Assembly (NCBI GenBank): GCA_016293155.1
Contig: JAEDEU010000001.1
Coordinates: 11,628 to 75,627, forward strand
Reading direction: 5' to 3'
DNA: 64,000 nucleotides
From: Clostridiaceae bacterium
GTDB taxonomy: Bacteria > Bacillota > Clostridia > Oscillospirales > Butyricicoccaceae
The notes beneath the pieces were generated by a model. The model saw nothing but the letters and a program-made list of their open reading frames with translations. It was not told where the DNA came from and ran no database searches. A program made the position numbers and the translations under genes. Each line of letters begins with the position of its first letter. Within the stretch, counting starts at the first letter, position 1. Positions 27,092 to 35,665 of this stretch are shown here, piece by piece.

Positions 27092-28861
27092 TTATGCCGG
27101 ATCGTTCAGTGTTTCCAGATAACGGCGGGAGAATGCCGCCATTTCCTTGTCGAAGAGCTCCTGATTGCTTTCCTTGTAGCTGTGGGTGTCGAATTTCTCC
27201 GCGCCCTCGCTCAGCTGAATGGTGTAAACATTGATGTTGTAGCAGTGGTCGGAGATCTTTTCCAGATCGTGGATGAAGTCCAAAAAGTTCAGACCGGTGA
27301 TGACCTGACATTCGCCCTGGTTCAGGCGGTCAATGTGGCGGCTCTTGAGCAGACCCTCGCAGATGTCAATGACATCCTCCAGCGGCAGAACGGATTTTGC
27401 GATATCGCTCGAACGGGTCTGATATGCCTCAACCGTCTTGGTCAGCATTTCGCTGACTGCGGCGATAATGATTTGAAGCTCATGATGCGCACCCGGAGAG
27501 AACGACAGATCATCCGAACGGAAGCGCTGCAAGCGGGAATAGATGTTTTCGCAGTAATCGCCGATTTTTTCGAAGTCGGTGATGGCATGGAGCATCTGGG
27601 TATGCAGATGGCGCGAGCCGACCGGCATCTGGCTGCTCGGCAGACCCATCAGGTACTTGCCGATTTCAACCTCCGCCACATCAATGAATTCTTCATTTTT
27701 ATTAAAGGCTTCCTCGTCCAGCGGGGCATTCTTGTCCAGCAGAGCGGCGGATACAAGATTGAAGTTGGTCTGTGCTGCGGAGGCCATGCTGCCGATGCAG
27801 CGGTGGGACTGCTCCAGTGCAACCGTCGGAGTCTTGTAAAAGCGCGGATCCAGCGGAGCCAGCGGGGACTTCTCCTCCACCTCGTCCTTGATGGTCAGCT
27901 CTGCCAGCTTGACCAGAACACCGTTGAGCGGGATAAAGATCAAAGTAGCGACGAGATTGAAGATCAGGTGGAAGTTTGCAATGCCGCCCTTGTCGATTGC
28001 GGAATCCCAGAACGAGAAGCCGATAAAGGACTGATAGGCATAGACACCGATCAGGAAGAGCAGGGTGCCGAGGAAGTTGAAGTACAGATGAATCATCGAA
28101 GCGCGGCGCGCATTTTTGGTTGCGCCGATCGAGGACAGCAGCGCGGTCACACAGGTACCGATGTTCTGACCCAGAATGATCGGAATGGCAGCGGAATACG
28201 AGATCATGCCCGTTGTGGACAGCGCCTGTAGAATACCGATGGAAGCGGACGAGCTCTGCACGGCTGCGGTGACGATTACGCCGACCAGTACGCCCATGAC
28301 CGGATTGGAGAAGCGGGTAAACAGCTGCTGGAACTCCGGAATGTCACGCAGGGGAGTGAGTGCACCCTCCATGGTTGCCATACCGATGAACAGCACGCCG
28401 AAGCCGATCAGGATATCGCCGATGTTGCGCTTGGTCTTGTTGTTGCCTGCGGTGACAATCACAATGACACCGATAAAGACCAGAATATAACACAGGTTGG
28501 ACGGCTTGAGCACCGACATGATGATGGAGGAGCCTGCATCGCCCGAGCCGAGACGGAGCAGCTGGGAGGTGACTGTGGTACCGATGTTGGCACCCAGGAT
28601 CACGCCGACACACTGCTTCAGGTTCATGATACCGGCATTGACGAAGCCCACGACCATGACTGTGGTGGCAGAGGAGCTTTGGATGACGGCGGTAACCGCA
28701 ATACCCATGAGCAGGGCGCGGAATACCGTACCGGTCATTTTTTCCAGGATGCGTTCCAGCTTCGCGCCTGCCGCGCGTTCCAGACCGCCGCTCATCGTCG
28801 TCATGCCGTAGATAAACAGGGCAAGACCGCCGACCAGCCGAATGATTGATAAAATGTCCAT
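27092..28861 (-). CDS. Na+/phosphate cotransporter with C-terminal PhoU-like domain
   Basis: The 589-residue protein belongs to the PNaS (NptA/YjbB) family. It has two inverted Na_Pi_cotrans units, each with a QSSSA motif (TAVIQSSSATTVMVVGF and TAAVQSSSASIGILQAL) and partner loops GVILGANIGTTVTSQLL and PIILGQNIGTCVTALL. From about residue 350 a helical PhoU-like cytoplasmic domain follows (HAITDFEKIGDYCENIYSRL, then LEKISDHCYNIN). It is convergent with phoR and has a Pho box upstream, so it probably belongs to the same regulon. Direction of transport (uptake or export) cannot be told. Confidence 0.92.
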   Translation of the reverse strand: MDILSIIRLVGGLALFIYGMTTMSGGLERAAGAKLERILEKMTGTVFRALLMGIAVTAVIQSSSATTVMVVGFVNAGIMNLKQCVGVILGANIGTTVTSQLLRLGSGDAGSSIIMSVLKPSNLCYILVFIGVIVIVTAGNNKTKRNIGDILIGFGVLFIGMATMEGALTPLRDIPEFQQLFTRFSNPVMGVLVGVIVTAAVQSSSASIGILQALSTTGMISYSAAIPIILGQNIGTCVTALLSSIGATKNARRASMIHLYFNFLGTLLFLIGVYAYQSFIGFSFWDSAIDKGGIANFHLIFNLVATLIFIPLNGVLVKLAELTIKDEVEEKSPLAPLDPRFYKTPTVALEQSHRCIGSMASAAQTNFNLVSAALLDKNAPLDEEAFNKNEEFIDVAEVEIGKYLMGLPSSQMPVGSRHLHTQMLHAITDFEKIGDYCENIYSRLQRFRSDDLSFSPGAHHELQIIIAAVSEMLTKTVEAYQTRSSDIAKSVLPLEDVIDICEGLLKSRHIDRLNQGECQVITGLNFLDFIHDLEKISDHCYNINVYTIQLSEGAEKFDTHSYKESNQELFDKEMAAFSRRYLETLNDPA

Positions 28862-28991
28862 AATGTGATTCCTTTTTCAAATTTCTTCTGTGTGTTCTCT
28901 TGCGGCAGAGAACACAGCTGCGTTCCCTGCCATCCATTACTAACTATAACATGATACTTATTTTACACAAACCAACAAAGCGTCAATTTTA

Positions 28992-29008
28992 TGTAAAATC
29001 CATGTAAA
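28992..29008 (-). promoter_or_regulatory. Pho box upstream of the Na/Pi cotransporter gene
   Basis: On the minus strand TTTACA-TGGAT-TTTACA forms an 11-base-spaced direct repeat (plus-strand TGTAAA at 28992 and 29003), 130-147 bases before the start codon. The third copy seen at the pst and phoP promoters is absent. The 28862-29317 gap otherwise holds AT-rich DNA and no convincing gene. Confidence 0.68.
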
Positions 29009-29276
29009 GTTTCCGGAAAGTCTGTCTTCTTTCCGCACCTATTTTATTATATCGGATTTGAATCTAAAATGCTATATTAAAATCAATTGTTCCACGTAGA
29101 AGTCGAAAAAATGAATTTTTGCAGGCGGATAGCTGTAAAAAATAAGAAAATAATCTGTTTCGCACACAGAAAAACAAAGGTTACTGCACGGAATTATGAA
29201 AACGATTTCCTTTATATTGTACAATATGCACAAAAAACGGGCGGGATATACCTGCTCTGTAAAAGACAGACGAAAA

Positions 29277-29302
29277 GCCGCTGACGGAAATCCGTCAGCG
29301 GC
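29277..29302 (-). terminator. Terminator of the gltX-glnS operon
   Basis: GCCGCTGACGG / CCGTCAGCGGC form an 11-bp stem with an AAAT loop just past the glnS stop; the minus-strand sequence continues into TTTT. Confidence 0.85.
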
Positions 29303-29317
29303 GGTAAAAATGCGGGA

Positions 29318-30976
29318 TTATTTTGCGTCCGGCTTGAAGCTGTCCTTCAGGGAGACGATGCGGTTATAGCGTCCGTCCTTCTCCTTGATGTAGTAGCCCA
29401 TGCGGACAAACTGCATATGCTCACCCGCCGGAACGTCGGCAATAGACGGCTCCAGCTTACAGCCGGTGAGCACCTTGAGCGAATCCGGATTGAGGAAATC
29501 CAGATAGCTTTTTCCCTCCGGCACATCTGCCGTGTTGGAGAGGGTGAACAGGTTGTCATACAGATACAGGTCAGCGTCCAGCGCGTGTGCGGCGGAAACC
29601 CAGTGGATGGTGCCGCGTACCTTGCGTCCGTCAGCCGGCATACCGTTGCGGGTTTCGAGGTCTGCGGTGCAGCGGATTTCGACCACGTTGCCGTTCTCGT
29701 CCTGAACCGCCTCCTGGAATTTTACGATATACGCACCCATCAGGCGAACCTCTCCGCCCGGCTTGAGGCGCTGGAACTTCGGCGGCGGAACCAGTGCAAA
29801 GTCGCTGCGCTCAATCCACAGCTCGCGGCTGAACGGAACCTCGCGCACGCCGGTCTCCGGCTGGCGCGGGTTGTTGGCAACCTCGAAGTACTCGACCTGA
29901 TCCTCCGGATAGTTGGTGATGACCAGCTTGACCGGCTCGGTGACTGCCATGCGGCGCAGAGCGGTGTCGTTCAGCTCGTTGCGGATGCAGTATTCGAGCA
30001 GCTTGATATCCACGAGGCTGTCCGTCTTGGCGATGCCGGCGCGCATGACGAACTCCAGAATGGCACTCGGCGTATAGCCGCGGCGGCGCAGACCGGACAG
30101 GGTGGGCATACGCGGGTCATCCCAGCCCTCGACCTTGCCGGTCTCGACCAGCTCGCGCAGATAGCGCTTGGACATGACGGTGTTGGTCACATTCAGGCGG
30201 GCAAACTCGCGCTGCTTCGGACGGGACGGCAGGCACGGTGCACAGTTCTCCACCACCCAGTCGTACAGCGGACGATGGTTTTCGAACTCAATCGAGCACA
30301 TGGAATGCGTGATATGCTCCATCGCGTCCTGAATCGGATGCGCGAAGTCGTACAGCGGATAGATGCACCATGCGTTGCCGATGCGGTGATGCTCCGCGTG
30401 AACGATACGGTAGATTGCCGGATCGCGCAGGTTCATATTCGGGGAAGCCATGTCGATCTTGGCGCGCAGGGTCTTGGCACCGTCCGGATACTTATCCGCG
30501 CGCATTTCCTCGAACAGGCGCAGGTTTTCCTCGACCGAACGGTCACGGTACGGGCTGTTCTTGCCCGGCTCCTTCAGGGTGCCGCGGTATTCGCGCATCT
30601 GCTCGGCGTTTAGGTCGCAGACATATGCCTTGCCCTCCTTGATGAGGTGAACCGCGCATTCATAGCATTTTTCAAAATAATCCGAGCCGTAGAAGATGCC
30701 GCCGGACGGCTGGCTGCCGGTCAGCCAGGTGATGTCCTGCTGGATGGACTGTACATATTCGTCGTCCTCGCGCACCGGATTGGTGTCGTCGAAGCGCAGA
30801 TTGAACAGACCGTTGTAGCGCTGTGCAATCGACCAGTTGATAAAGATCGCCTTTGCGGAGCCGATGTGCAGATAGCCGTTCGGCTCGGGCGGGAAGCGGG
30901 TGTGAATACGCTCGCTCAGTCCGTTTTCGATATCCTCATCAATGATATCCGTCAGAAAATTGGATGTGAATTCCAT
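29318..30976 (-). CDS. glnS: Glutaminyl-tRNA synthetase
   Basis: GlnRS charges tRNA-Gln directly. The 552 residues have the class I HIGH motif in RFPPEPNGYLHIGSAKAIFI, the KMSKS equivalent in TVMSKRYLRELVETG, and FDDTNPVREDDEYV, all as in E. coli GlnRS. The beta-barrel anticodon-binding domain covers about residues 340-552. It follows gltX after 24 bases on the same strand. GlnRS is patchy in Firmicutes, many of which use GatCAB instead. Two tRNA-Gln genes lie 11-13 kb away. Confidence 0.95.
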   Translation of the reverse strand: MEFTSNFLTDIIDEDIENGLSERIHTRFPPEPNGYLHIGSAKAIFINWSIAQRYNGLFNLRFDDTNPVREDDEYVQSIQQDITWLTGSQPSGGIFYGSDYFEKCYECAVHLIKEGKAYVCDLNAEQMREYRGTLKEPGKNSPYRDRSVEENLRLFEEMRADKYPDGAKTLRAKIDMASPNMNLRDPAIYRIVHAEHHRIGNAWCIYPLYDFAHPIQDAMEHITHSMCSIEFENHRPLYDWVVENCAPCLPSRPKQREFARLNVTNTVMSKRYLRELVETGKVEGWDDPRMPTLSGLRRRGYTPSAILEFVMRAGIAKTDSLVDIKLLEYCIRNELNDTALRRMAVTEPVKLVITNYPEDQVEYFEVANNPRQPETGVREVPFSRELWIERSDFALVPPPKFQRLKPGGEVRLMGAYIVKFQEAVQDENGNVVEIRCTADLETRNGMPADGRKVRGTIHWVSAAHALDADLYLYDNLFTLSNTADVPEGKSYLDFLNPDSLKVLTGCKLEPSIADVPAGEHMQFVRMGYYIKEKDGRYNRIVSLKDSFKPDAK

Positions 30977-31000
30977 AAAAAGTCTCCCTTTTTGTTCCGT

Positions 31001-32650
31001 TTACAGTGCAGCTGCTGCTTTTCTCAGACGCGCAGTGACACGCTCTGCGCCGAGGATGTTCATGACCGACTGTAGATCCGGTGCATTGGTGCGTCCGCAG
31101 ACCGCGACGCGCAGCACCATGGAAATATCGCCGACCGGACCCTTGTATTCGTCCGGATTCTGCTTGAACAGCTTGGTTTCCGGTGCAAAGCCGTGCTTTG
31201 CCGCCAGCTCCTTGATGGCACCGAACCACTCGTCCGAGGTGTGCGATGCATCAAAGATGGTTTCGTACTCGGCAAGGATTGCCTTGGCATCCTCGGCGGA
31301 TACGCGCTCCGGCATTGCGGAGTAATCCGGCGTAAACAGCTCGTCGAACAGGAAATCCATATAGCCGCGAACCTCGCTCCACAGCGCCAGATCCTTGCGC
31401 GGCTTCTTGCCGCCGCGACCGATTGCTAAAAATGCCTTGGTCTGCTCCGGATCGCGGGTGAACAGCGCGTGGAATTCCGGATCGTTGTCCGCGCTCCAGC
31501 CGGATACATAATCATAAACCTGCTCGGCGGTCATGCGCGAGATCACGTTCTTGCTGACGTCACGCAGCTTTTCGATGTCGAACAGCGAGCCGGAAACGCT
31601 CATCTTCTTCGGGCTGAACGGGAAGTCGTTCATGGATGCGTCCGGATTTGCGCGGCGCCACTCCTCAAAATTGGAGTTCAGCAGCGTCATGAGGTACTCC
31701 ATGACGGACGGCACCGGATAGCCCTCCTGATAGTAGAACGACAGCGCCAGCTCCGGATCCTTGCGCTTGGAGAGCTTGCGCTTGGAGCCGCCGTCCATCT
31801 TCATCAGCTGTGCGGTGTGCACGTACTTCGGGCGCTTCCAGCCCATGGTGTCGAACAGCTGGAGGTGAACCGGCAGGGTTGCCAGCCATTCCTCGCCGCG
31901 GACGACATGGGTGGTGTGCATCAGATGATCGTCCACGACATGGGCGAAATGGTAGGTCGGGATGCCGTCCGACTTGAGCAGGACGATGTCCTGATCGTTC
32001 TCGGTCAGCTCCAGATTGCCCTTGACCAGATCGGTATGGCGGATCTTATGCTCAATCGAGCCGTTCGAGCGGAAGCGGATGACATAGCTTTCGCCGCGCG
32101 CGATGCGCTCCTGAATTTCCTCCAGAGAGCAGTCGCGGTATTTTGCGTATTTGCCATAGTAGCCGAAGTTTTCCTTGTTTGCCTCCTGCTCGGCGCGCAT
32201 TGCGGCGAGCTCCTCCTCGGTGCAGAAGCACGGATAGGCAAGACCGCGGCGAACCAGATCCTTGACGAATACATGATAAATGTCCGCGCGCAGGCTCTGG
32301 CGGTACGGGCCGTAGGCGCCGGCCTCGCCGTCCGCGGTAACGCCCTCGTCGAACGGCAGACCGAACGAGCCAAAGGTCTGGAGGATCAGGTCAACGCCGC
32401 CCTCGACCTCGCGCTTTTTGTCGGTGTCCTCGATGCGCAGATAGAACACGCCGCCGGACTGATGTGCCAGACGTTCATCGACCAGTGCGCCGAACAGATT
32501 GCCCAAATGCATAAAGCCGGTCGGGCTGGGCGCCATACGGGTGACCTTTGCGCCTTCCGGCAGGTCGCGTGCGGGATAGCGTGCCTCCACCTGCTCCGGC
32601 GTTTCGGTTACGTTGGGGAAAAGCAGCTCCGCGAGTACATTATAATCCAT
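31001..32650 (-). CDS. gltX: Glutamyl-tRNA synthetase
   Basis: It charges tRNA-Glu, which also feeds C5 tetrapyrrole synthesis. I choose ATG 32650 (MDYNVLAELLFPN), with GGAG upstream, rather than the longer frame, since the extra 52 codons run through the divergent promoter region. The 549 residues are longer than the usual 465-490. HIGH is in MAPSPTGFMHLGNLFGALV and KMSKS in GGSKRKLSKRKDPELAL; RIEDTDKKREVEGG is typical. Within the presence of a separate GlnRS, this enzyme can be discriminating. Confidence 0.93.
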   Translation of the reverse strand: MDYNVLAELLFPNVTETPEQVEARYPARDLPEGAKVTRMAPSPTGFMHLGNLFGALVDERLAHQSGGVFYLRIEDTDKKREVEGGVDLILQTFGSFGLPFDEGVTADGEAGAYGPYRQSLRADIYHVFVKDLVRRGLAYPCFCTEEELAAMRAEQEANKENFGYYGKYAKYRDCSLEEIQERIARGESYVIRFRSNGSIEHKIRHTDLVKGNLELTENDQDIVLLKSDGIPTYHFAHVVDDHLMHTTHVVRGEEWLATLPVHLQLFDTMGWKRPKYVHTAQLMKMDGGSKRKLSKRKDPELALSFYYQEGYPVPSVMEYLMTLLNSNFEEWRRANPDASMNDFPFSPKKMSVSGSLFDIEKLRDVSKNVISRMTAEQVYDYVSGWSADNDPEFHALFTRDPEQTKAFLAIGRGGKKPRKDLALWSEVRGYMDFLFDELFTPDYSAMPERVSAEDAKAILAEYETIFDASHTSDEWFGAIKELAAKHGFAPETKLFKQNPDEYKGPVGDISMVLRVAVCGRTNAPDLQSVMNILGAERVTARLRKAAAAL

Positions 32651-32773
32651 TATCGTATCACTCCATAGTGCGGCGCGGAAATTCCATTGCCGCAGAATTG
32701 TTTCATTATCTAAACAAGCATACCACAATTCCCCATCTTCTGCAAGATTTCCATTGTAGAATCGTACAATTTG

Positions 32774-32802
32774 TTGTAATTTCCCAGAAGCTGTGGTATA
32801 AT
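32774..32802 (+). promoter_or_regulatory. Sigma-A promoter of the DtxR-like regulator
   Basis: TTGTAA and a perfect TATAAT are separated by 17 bases; transcription should begin near 32809. Confidence 0.75.
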
Positions 32803-32836
32803 ACATAAAACTCCTGACAGAATGGCGGTGACCTTA

Positions 32837-33217
32837 ATGAAAATTCAGGAATCCGGAGAAAATTATCTGGAAACGATTCTCCTGCTGGAGCGCAGAAACG
32901 GCGTTGTGCGCTCGATTGATATTGCAAATGAGCTTGGCTTTTCCAAGCCCAGCGTCAGCCGCGCCATGGGCGTGCTGAAAAAGGCGGGATATGTCGAGCA
33001 GGAGGCGTACGGCACGATCAGCCTGACCGAAGCGGGTCGGGAGCGGGCAGAGGCGGTCTACGAACGGCATACGCTGATTACCGCTTTTCTGAGTGAGGTG
33101 CTGGATGTGGACGATGACATTGCGGAGCACGATGCCTGCCGGATCGAGCATATTGTCAGCGCACAGACGGTCGAGCGTATGCGCTCGGTGCTCAAGGCGC
33201 ACCGGAAGGAAAAATAA
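32837..33217 (+). CDS. DtxR/MntR-family metalloregulator
   Basis: The 126-residue protein has a winged helix-turn-helix (SIDIANELGFSKPSVSRAMG, about 26-45) and the start of a dimerisation/metal domain. SGENYLETI at the N-terminus and Cys101-x-x-Glu104-His105 (ACRIEH), with His78, match the main metal site of DtxR-type iron regulators; MntR would have Glu in place of Cys. There is no SH3-like C-terminal domain, as in the short form. I prefer ATG 32837 to ATG 32822 because the family begins there and GGTGA lies in front. No metal transporter is adjacent, so the target is unknown. Confidence 0.85.
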   Translation: MKIQESGENYLETILLLERRNGVVRSIDIANELGFSKPSVSRAMGVLKKAGYVEQEAYGTISLTEAGRERAEAVYERHTLITAFLSEVLDVDDDIAEHDACRIEHIVSAQTVERMRSVLKAHRKEK

Positions 33218-33219
33218 TC

Positions 33220-33248
33220 TTGACAATCGGATAAAAATAGTGTATCCT
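33220..33248 (+). promoter_or_regulatory. Promoter of tRNA-Ser
   Basis: TTGACA and TATCCT are separated by 17 bases, 36 bases before the tRNA 5' end. Confidence 0.8.
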
Positions 33249-33284
33249 ATTTGAGCAGTTCTGATAACAGAAGCTGCCGGATAC

Positions 33285-33375
33285 GGAGAAGTATCGAAGT
33301 GGTCATAACGAGAACGACTCGAAATCGTTTGACGGTTAACCCCGTCCGTGGGTTCGAATCCCACCTTCTCCGCCA
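33285..33375 (+). tRNA. tRNA-Ser (anticodon CGA)
   Basis: The acceptor stem GGAGAAG pairs with CTTCTCC, followed by G and an encoded CCA. The anticodon loop CTCGAAA gives CGA, reading UCG. The long variable arm and the GGGTTCGAATCCC T-arm identify a class II serine tRNA of 91 bases. Confidence 0.96.
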
Positions 33376-33380
33376 AATCA

Positions 33381-33426
33381 AAAACCGCACGTTTGATACG
33401 ACTGGTATCGAAGTGCGGTTTTTTTG
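33381..33426 (+). terminator. Terminator after tRNA-Ser
   Basis: AAAACCGCAC / GTGCGGTTTT enclose an inner GATAC/GTATC hairpin and are followed by seven or so T residues. Confidence 0.85.
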
Positions 33427-33522
33427 ATTTTGTGCTATAATATGCTGTGATAAACGCAGCCCTGTATAAAAGTTCTGTTTCCGTGAAAAAACAACAATAC
33501 CATGTAAAGGAGTGAGCGGAGT

Positions 33523-34713
33523 ATGGATTTTTACAAACGTGCACTGGAGCTGAAGGAGGATACCGTCGGCAGCCGCCGCTATTTTCATCAGAACGCGGAG
33601 GTCGGGCTTGAAATGCCGATGGCGCGCGACTATATTTTACAAAAGCTGACCGAGTACGGACTGGAACCGAAAGTGTGCGGTCACGGAGTCACTGCTGTTC
33701 TCGGTCACGGGGCTCCGGTGCTGCTTCTCCGGGCAGACATGGATGCCCTGCCCATGCCGGAGCTGAGCGGAGAGCCGTTCGCCTGTCCCACGGGGGAGCA
33801 GGCACATACCTGCGGTCACGATTTTCACGCCGCCATGCTGCTGACCGCCGCCAAAATGCTCAAGGAGTGCGAATCCGAGCTGCGCGGAACCGTCAAATTC
33901 ATGTTCCAGCCCGCAGAGGAAACCTTTGAAGGAAGCCGGGACATGATCGAGCACGGCATACTGGAGCATCCTCACGTGGATGCCGCCCTCGCGTTTCATG
34001 TTGCGCCGGGTAAAATGCCGCTGGGACTGTTTATGTATAACAGCGGCGGCGTGATGATGTCGTCTGTGGACGGCTTCCGGATTGAGATCACCGGAAAGGG
34101 CGGTCATGGAGCCTATCCCAACCTGACGGTGGATCCGCTCCGAATCGCAGTGCAGATTTACACCGGACTGGAATCGCTGATCGCGAGAGAGGCGAATCCG
34201 GAGATGAACTGCGTCCTGACGGTCGGAAAGCTCCAGGGCGGCAATGCCGCAAACATTATTCCCGACACGGCGGTGCTGGAAGGCACGCTCCGTACCAATG
34301 ATAAGGTATCCCGTGAGCTGCTCGTCCGCAGAATCTCCGAGGTCGCGGAGGGAGTGGCAAAAACCTATGGCGGTTCTGTCGTGATTACGCCGCTGTCTCA
34401 GGTACCGCCGCTGATCTGTGACCGTGCGCTGACCGAAGCGATGGCGGGATATATGAAGGAGCTGGACATCCCCGGCAATACGCCGATTCCCGATATGAAG
34501 GCAAACGCCTCGGAGGATTTTGCGGTGATTGCGGAGGCTGTCCCGTCGGCGCTGATGTATTTGTCCGCCGGCTTTACTGATGAGCGCGGAGCCTATTCTG
34601 CGCACAACCCGAAGGTACGGTTTCACGAAGGCGTGTGTCCCATCGGTGCGGCAGGTCTGGCGCACTGTGCGGTGCGCTGGCTGGAGGAGCATCCGGCGGG
34701 AGACAATGAATAA
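33523..34713 (+). CDS. M20 family amidohydrolase (N-acyl amino acid/peptide deacylase)
   Basis: The 396-residue enzyme has the metal-site motifs of M20D amidohydrolases: LLRADMDALPMPELSG, HTCGHDFHAAMLLTAA, and FQPAEETFEGSRDMIEHGIL, and a dimerisation domain beginning FRIEITGKGGHGAYP. The catalytic glutamates follow the HxGHD motif as usual. Relatives hydrolyse N-acetyl amino acids, hippurate or indole-acetyl conjugates; the substrate cannot be fixed here. It is followed by its own terminator. Confidence 0.9.
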   Translation: MDFYKRALELKEDTVGSRRYFHQNAEVGLEMPMARDYILQKLTEYGLEPKVCGHGVTAVLGHGAPVLLLRADMDALPMPELSGEPFACPTGEQAHTCGHDFHAAMLLTAAKMLKECESELRGTVKFMFQPAEETFEGSRDMIEHGILEHPHVDAALAFHVAPGKMPLGLFMYNSGGVMMSSVDGFRIEITGKGGHGAYPNLTVDPLRIAVQIYTGLESLIAREANPEMNCVLTVGKLQGGNAANIIPDTAVLEGTLRTNDKVSRELLVRRISEVAEGVAKTYGGSVVITPLSQVPPLICDRALTEAMAGYMKELDIPGNTPIPDMKANASEDFAVIAEAVPSALMYLSAGFTDERGAYSAHNPKVRFHEGVCPIGAAGLAHCAVRWLEEHPAGDNE

Positions 34714-34734
34714 CCAAATCGGGATTGAACAAAG

Positions 34735-34762
34735 AAAAGACGCCGGCAGGCGTCTTTTTTTA
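34735..34762 (+). terminator. Terminator after the M20 amidohydrolase
   Basis: AAAAGACGCC / GGCGTCTTTT form a 10-bp stem with a GGCA loop and a T run. Confidence 0.88.
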
Positions 34763-34930
34763 ATGGACTGCTCGTTGCAACCGGCAGCATAACCGATGAC
34801 CCGTGGGACAAAGACAGGCGCAGAACCGTTCAGTCCTTTTCTGTGTGGTCAGAACACAGATTTGTGGAGAAAGTGAATAAAAACCATGCGAGGAAAAATG
34901 TAAATTTATATAAAATTCATAAATACGGTC

Positions 34931-34959
34931 TTGCGCAAAATGTTACTATGTGGTACTCT
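34931..34959 (+). promoter_or_regulatory. Probable promoter of the dhaL-dhaK-lsrF-VOC operon
   Basis: TTGCGC and TACTCT are separated by 17 bases, about 60 bases before the first start codon. The rest of the 305-base gap (34714-35018) holds the preceding terminator and no gene. Confidence 0.5.
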
Positions 34960-35018
34960 AAACATAGGAAATTTCTCATTCACGGAGCGGAGCATTCCGC
35001 TGATTTGGGGTGTTCAAC

Positions 35019-35642
35019 ATGAAAATTGATAAGGACAGAATCCGAACCATGTTTTTGTGTGCAGGTGATGCGGTCATTGCGGCAGAGCAGGAGCTGACGG
35101 AGATTGATTCCCGCTTTGGTGATGCGGATCACGGCATTACAATGACCAAAATTGCGGGAGCAGTCCGGACCGCCGCACAGGAGAGTACGGATGACAGCAT
35201 CAAATCCATGCTGGATGATATCGCAATGGGTGTCATGATGATTAACGGCGGCTCCGCCGTACCGCTGTGGAATACCTTTTTGGATGCCATGCAGGAAAAT
35301 GCGCCGGATGCCGGCGAGATCACACTGGAGCAGCTGAAGGAAATGTTCGGCGCGGCGGCAGAGGAGCTGTCGGCTCTGTCGAAGGCAAAGGTTGGGGACA
35401 AGACCATGATGGATGCGATTCTCCCGGCAGTGGCGGCAATTCAGGAAACCGAGGGGGATCTGAGTGCCGTTATGGATGCAGGCGCACAGGCGGCACTGGC
35501 GGGTGCGGAGGCAACCAAAAATTACGTGTCCAAATTCGGACGCGCAAAGAGCTATAAGGAGGAGACAATCGGAACGCCGGATGCGGGAGCAGTATCCGCA
35601 GCACGTTTCTTTGTCGGATTAAGCCAGGGAACAACAGGATAA
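35019..35642 (+). CDS. DhaL-type ATP-binding subunit of a dihydroxyacetone kinase-like enzyme
   Basis: The 207-residue all-helical protein has the nucleotide/metal site of DhaL. IDSRFGDADHGITM places Asp30, Asp35 and Asp37 at the same numbers as the magnesium-binding aspartates of E. coli DhaL. GGSAVPLWNTF and VGDKTMMDAILPA match later family motifs. ATG 35019 has GGGG eight bases upstream. The order dhaL then dhaK is the reverse of the E. coli operon. No DhaM phosphotransfer subunit is in the window, so the phosphoryl donor is open. Confidence 0.87.
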   Translation: MKIDKDRIRTMFLCAGDAVIAAEQELTEIDSRFGDADHGITMTKIAGAVRTAAQESTDDSIKSMLDDIAMGVMMINGGSAVPLWNTFLDAMQENAPDAGEITLEQLKEMFGAAAEELSALSKAKVGDKTMMDAILPAVAAIQETEGDLSAVMDAGAQAALAGAEATKNYVSKFGRAKSYKEETIGTPDAGAVSAARFFVGLSQGTTG

Positions 35643-35665
35643 CGCATGAAGGAGGAGAAACCGTT

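Noticed and set aside
29087..29284. A 65-codon frame in the AT-rich gap before glnS
   Set aside because: No ribosome site, no motif and atypical composition; it also runs through the terminator region's approach. Not convincing as a gene.
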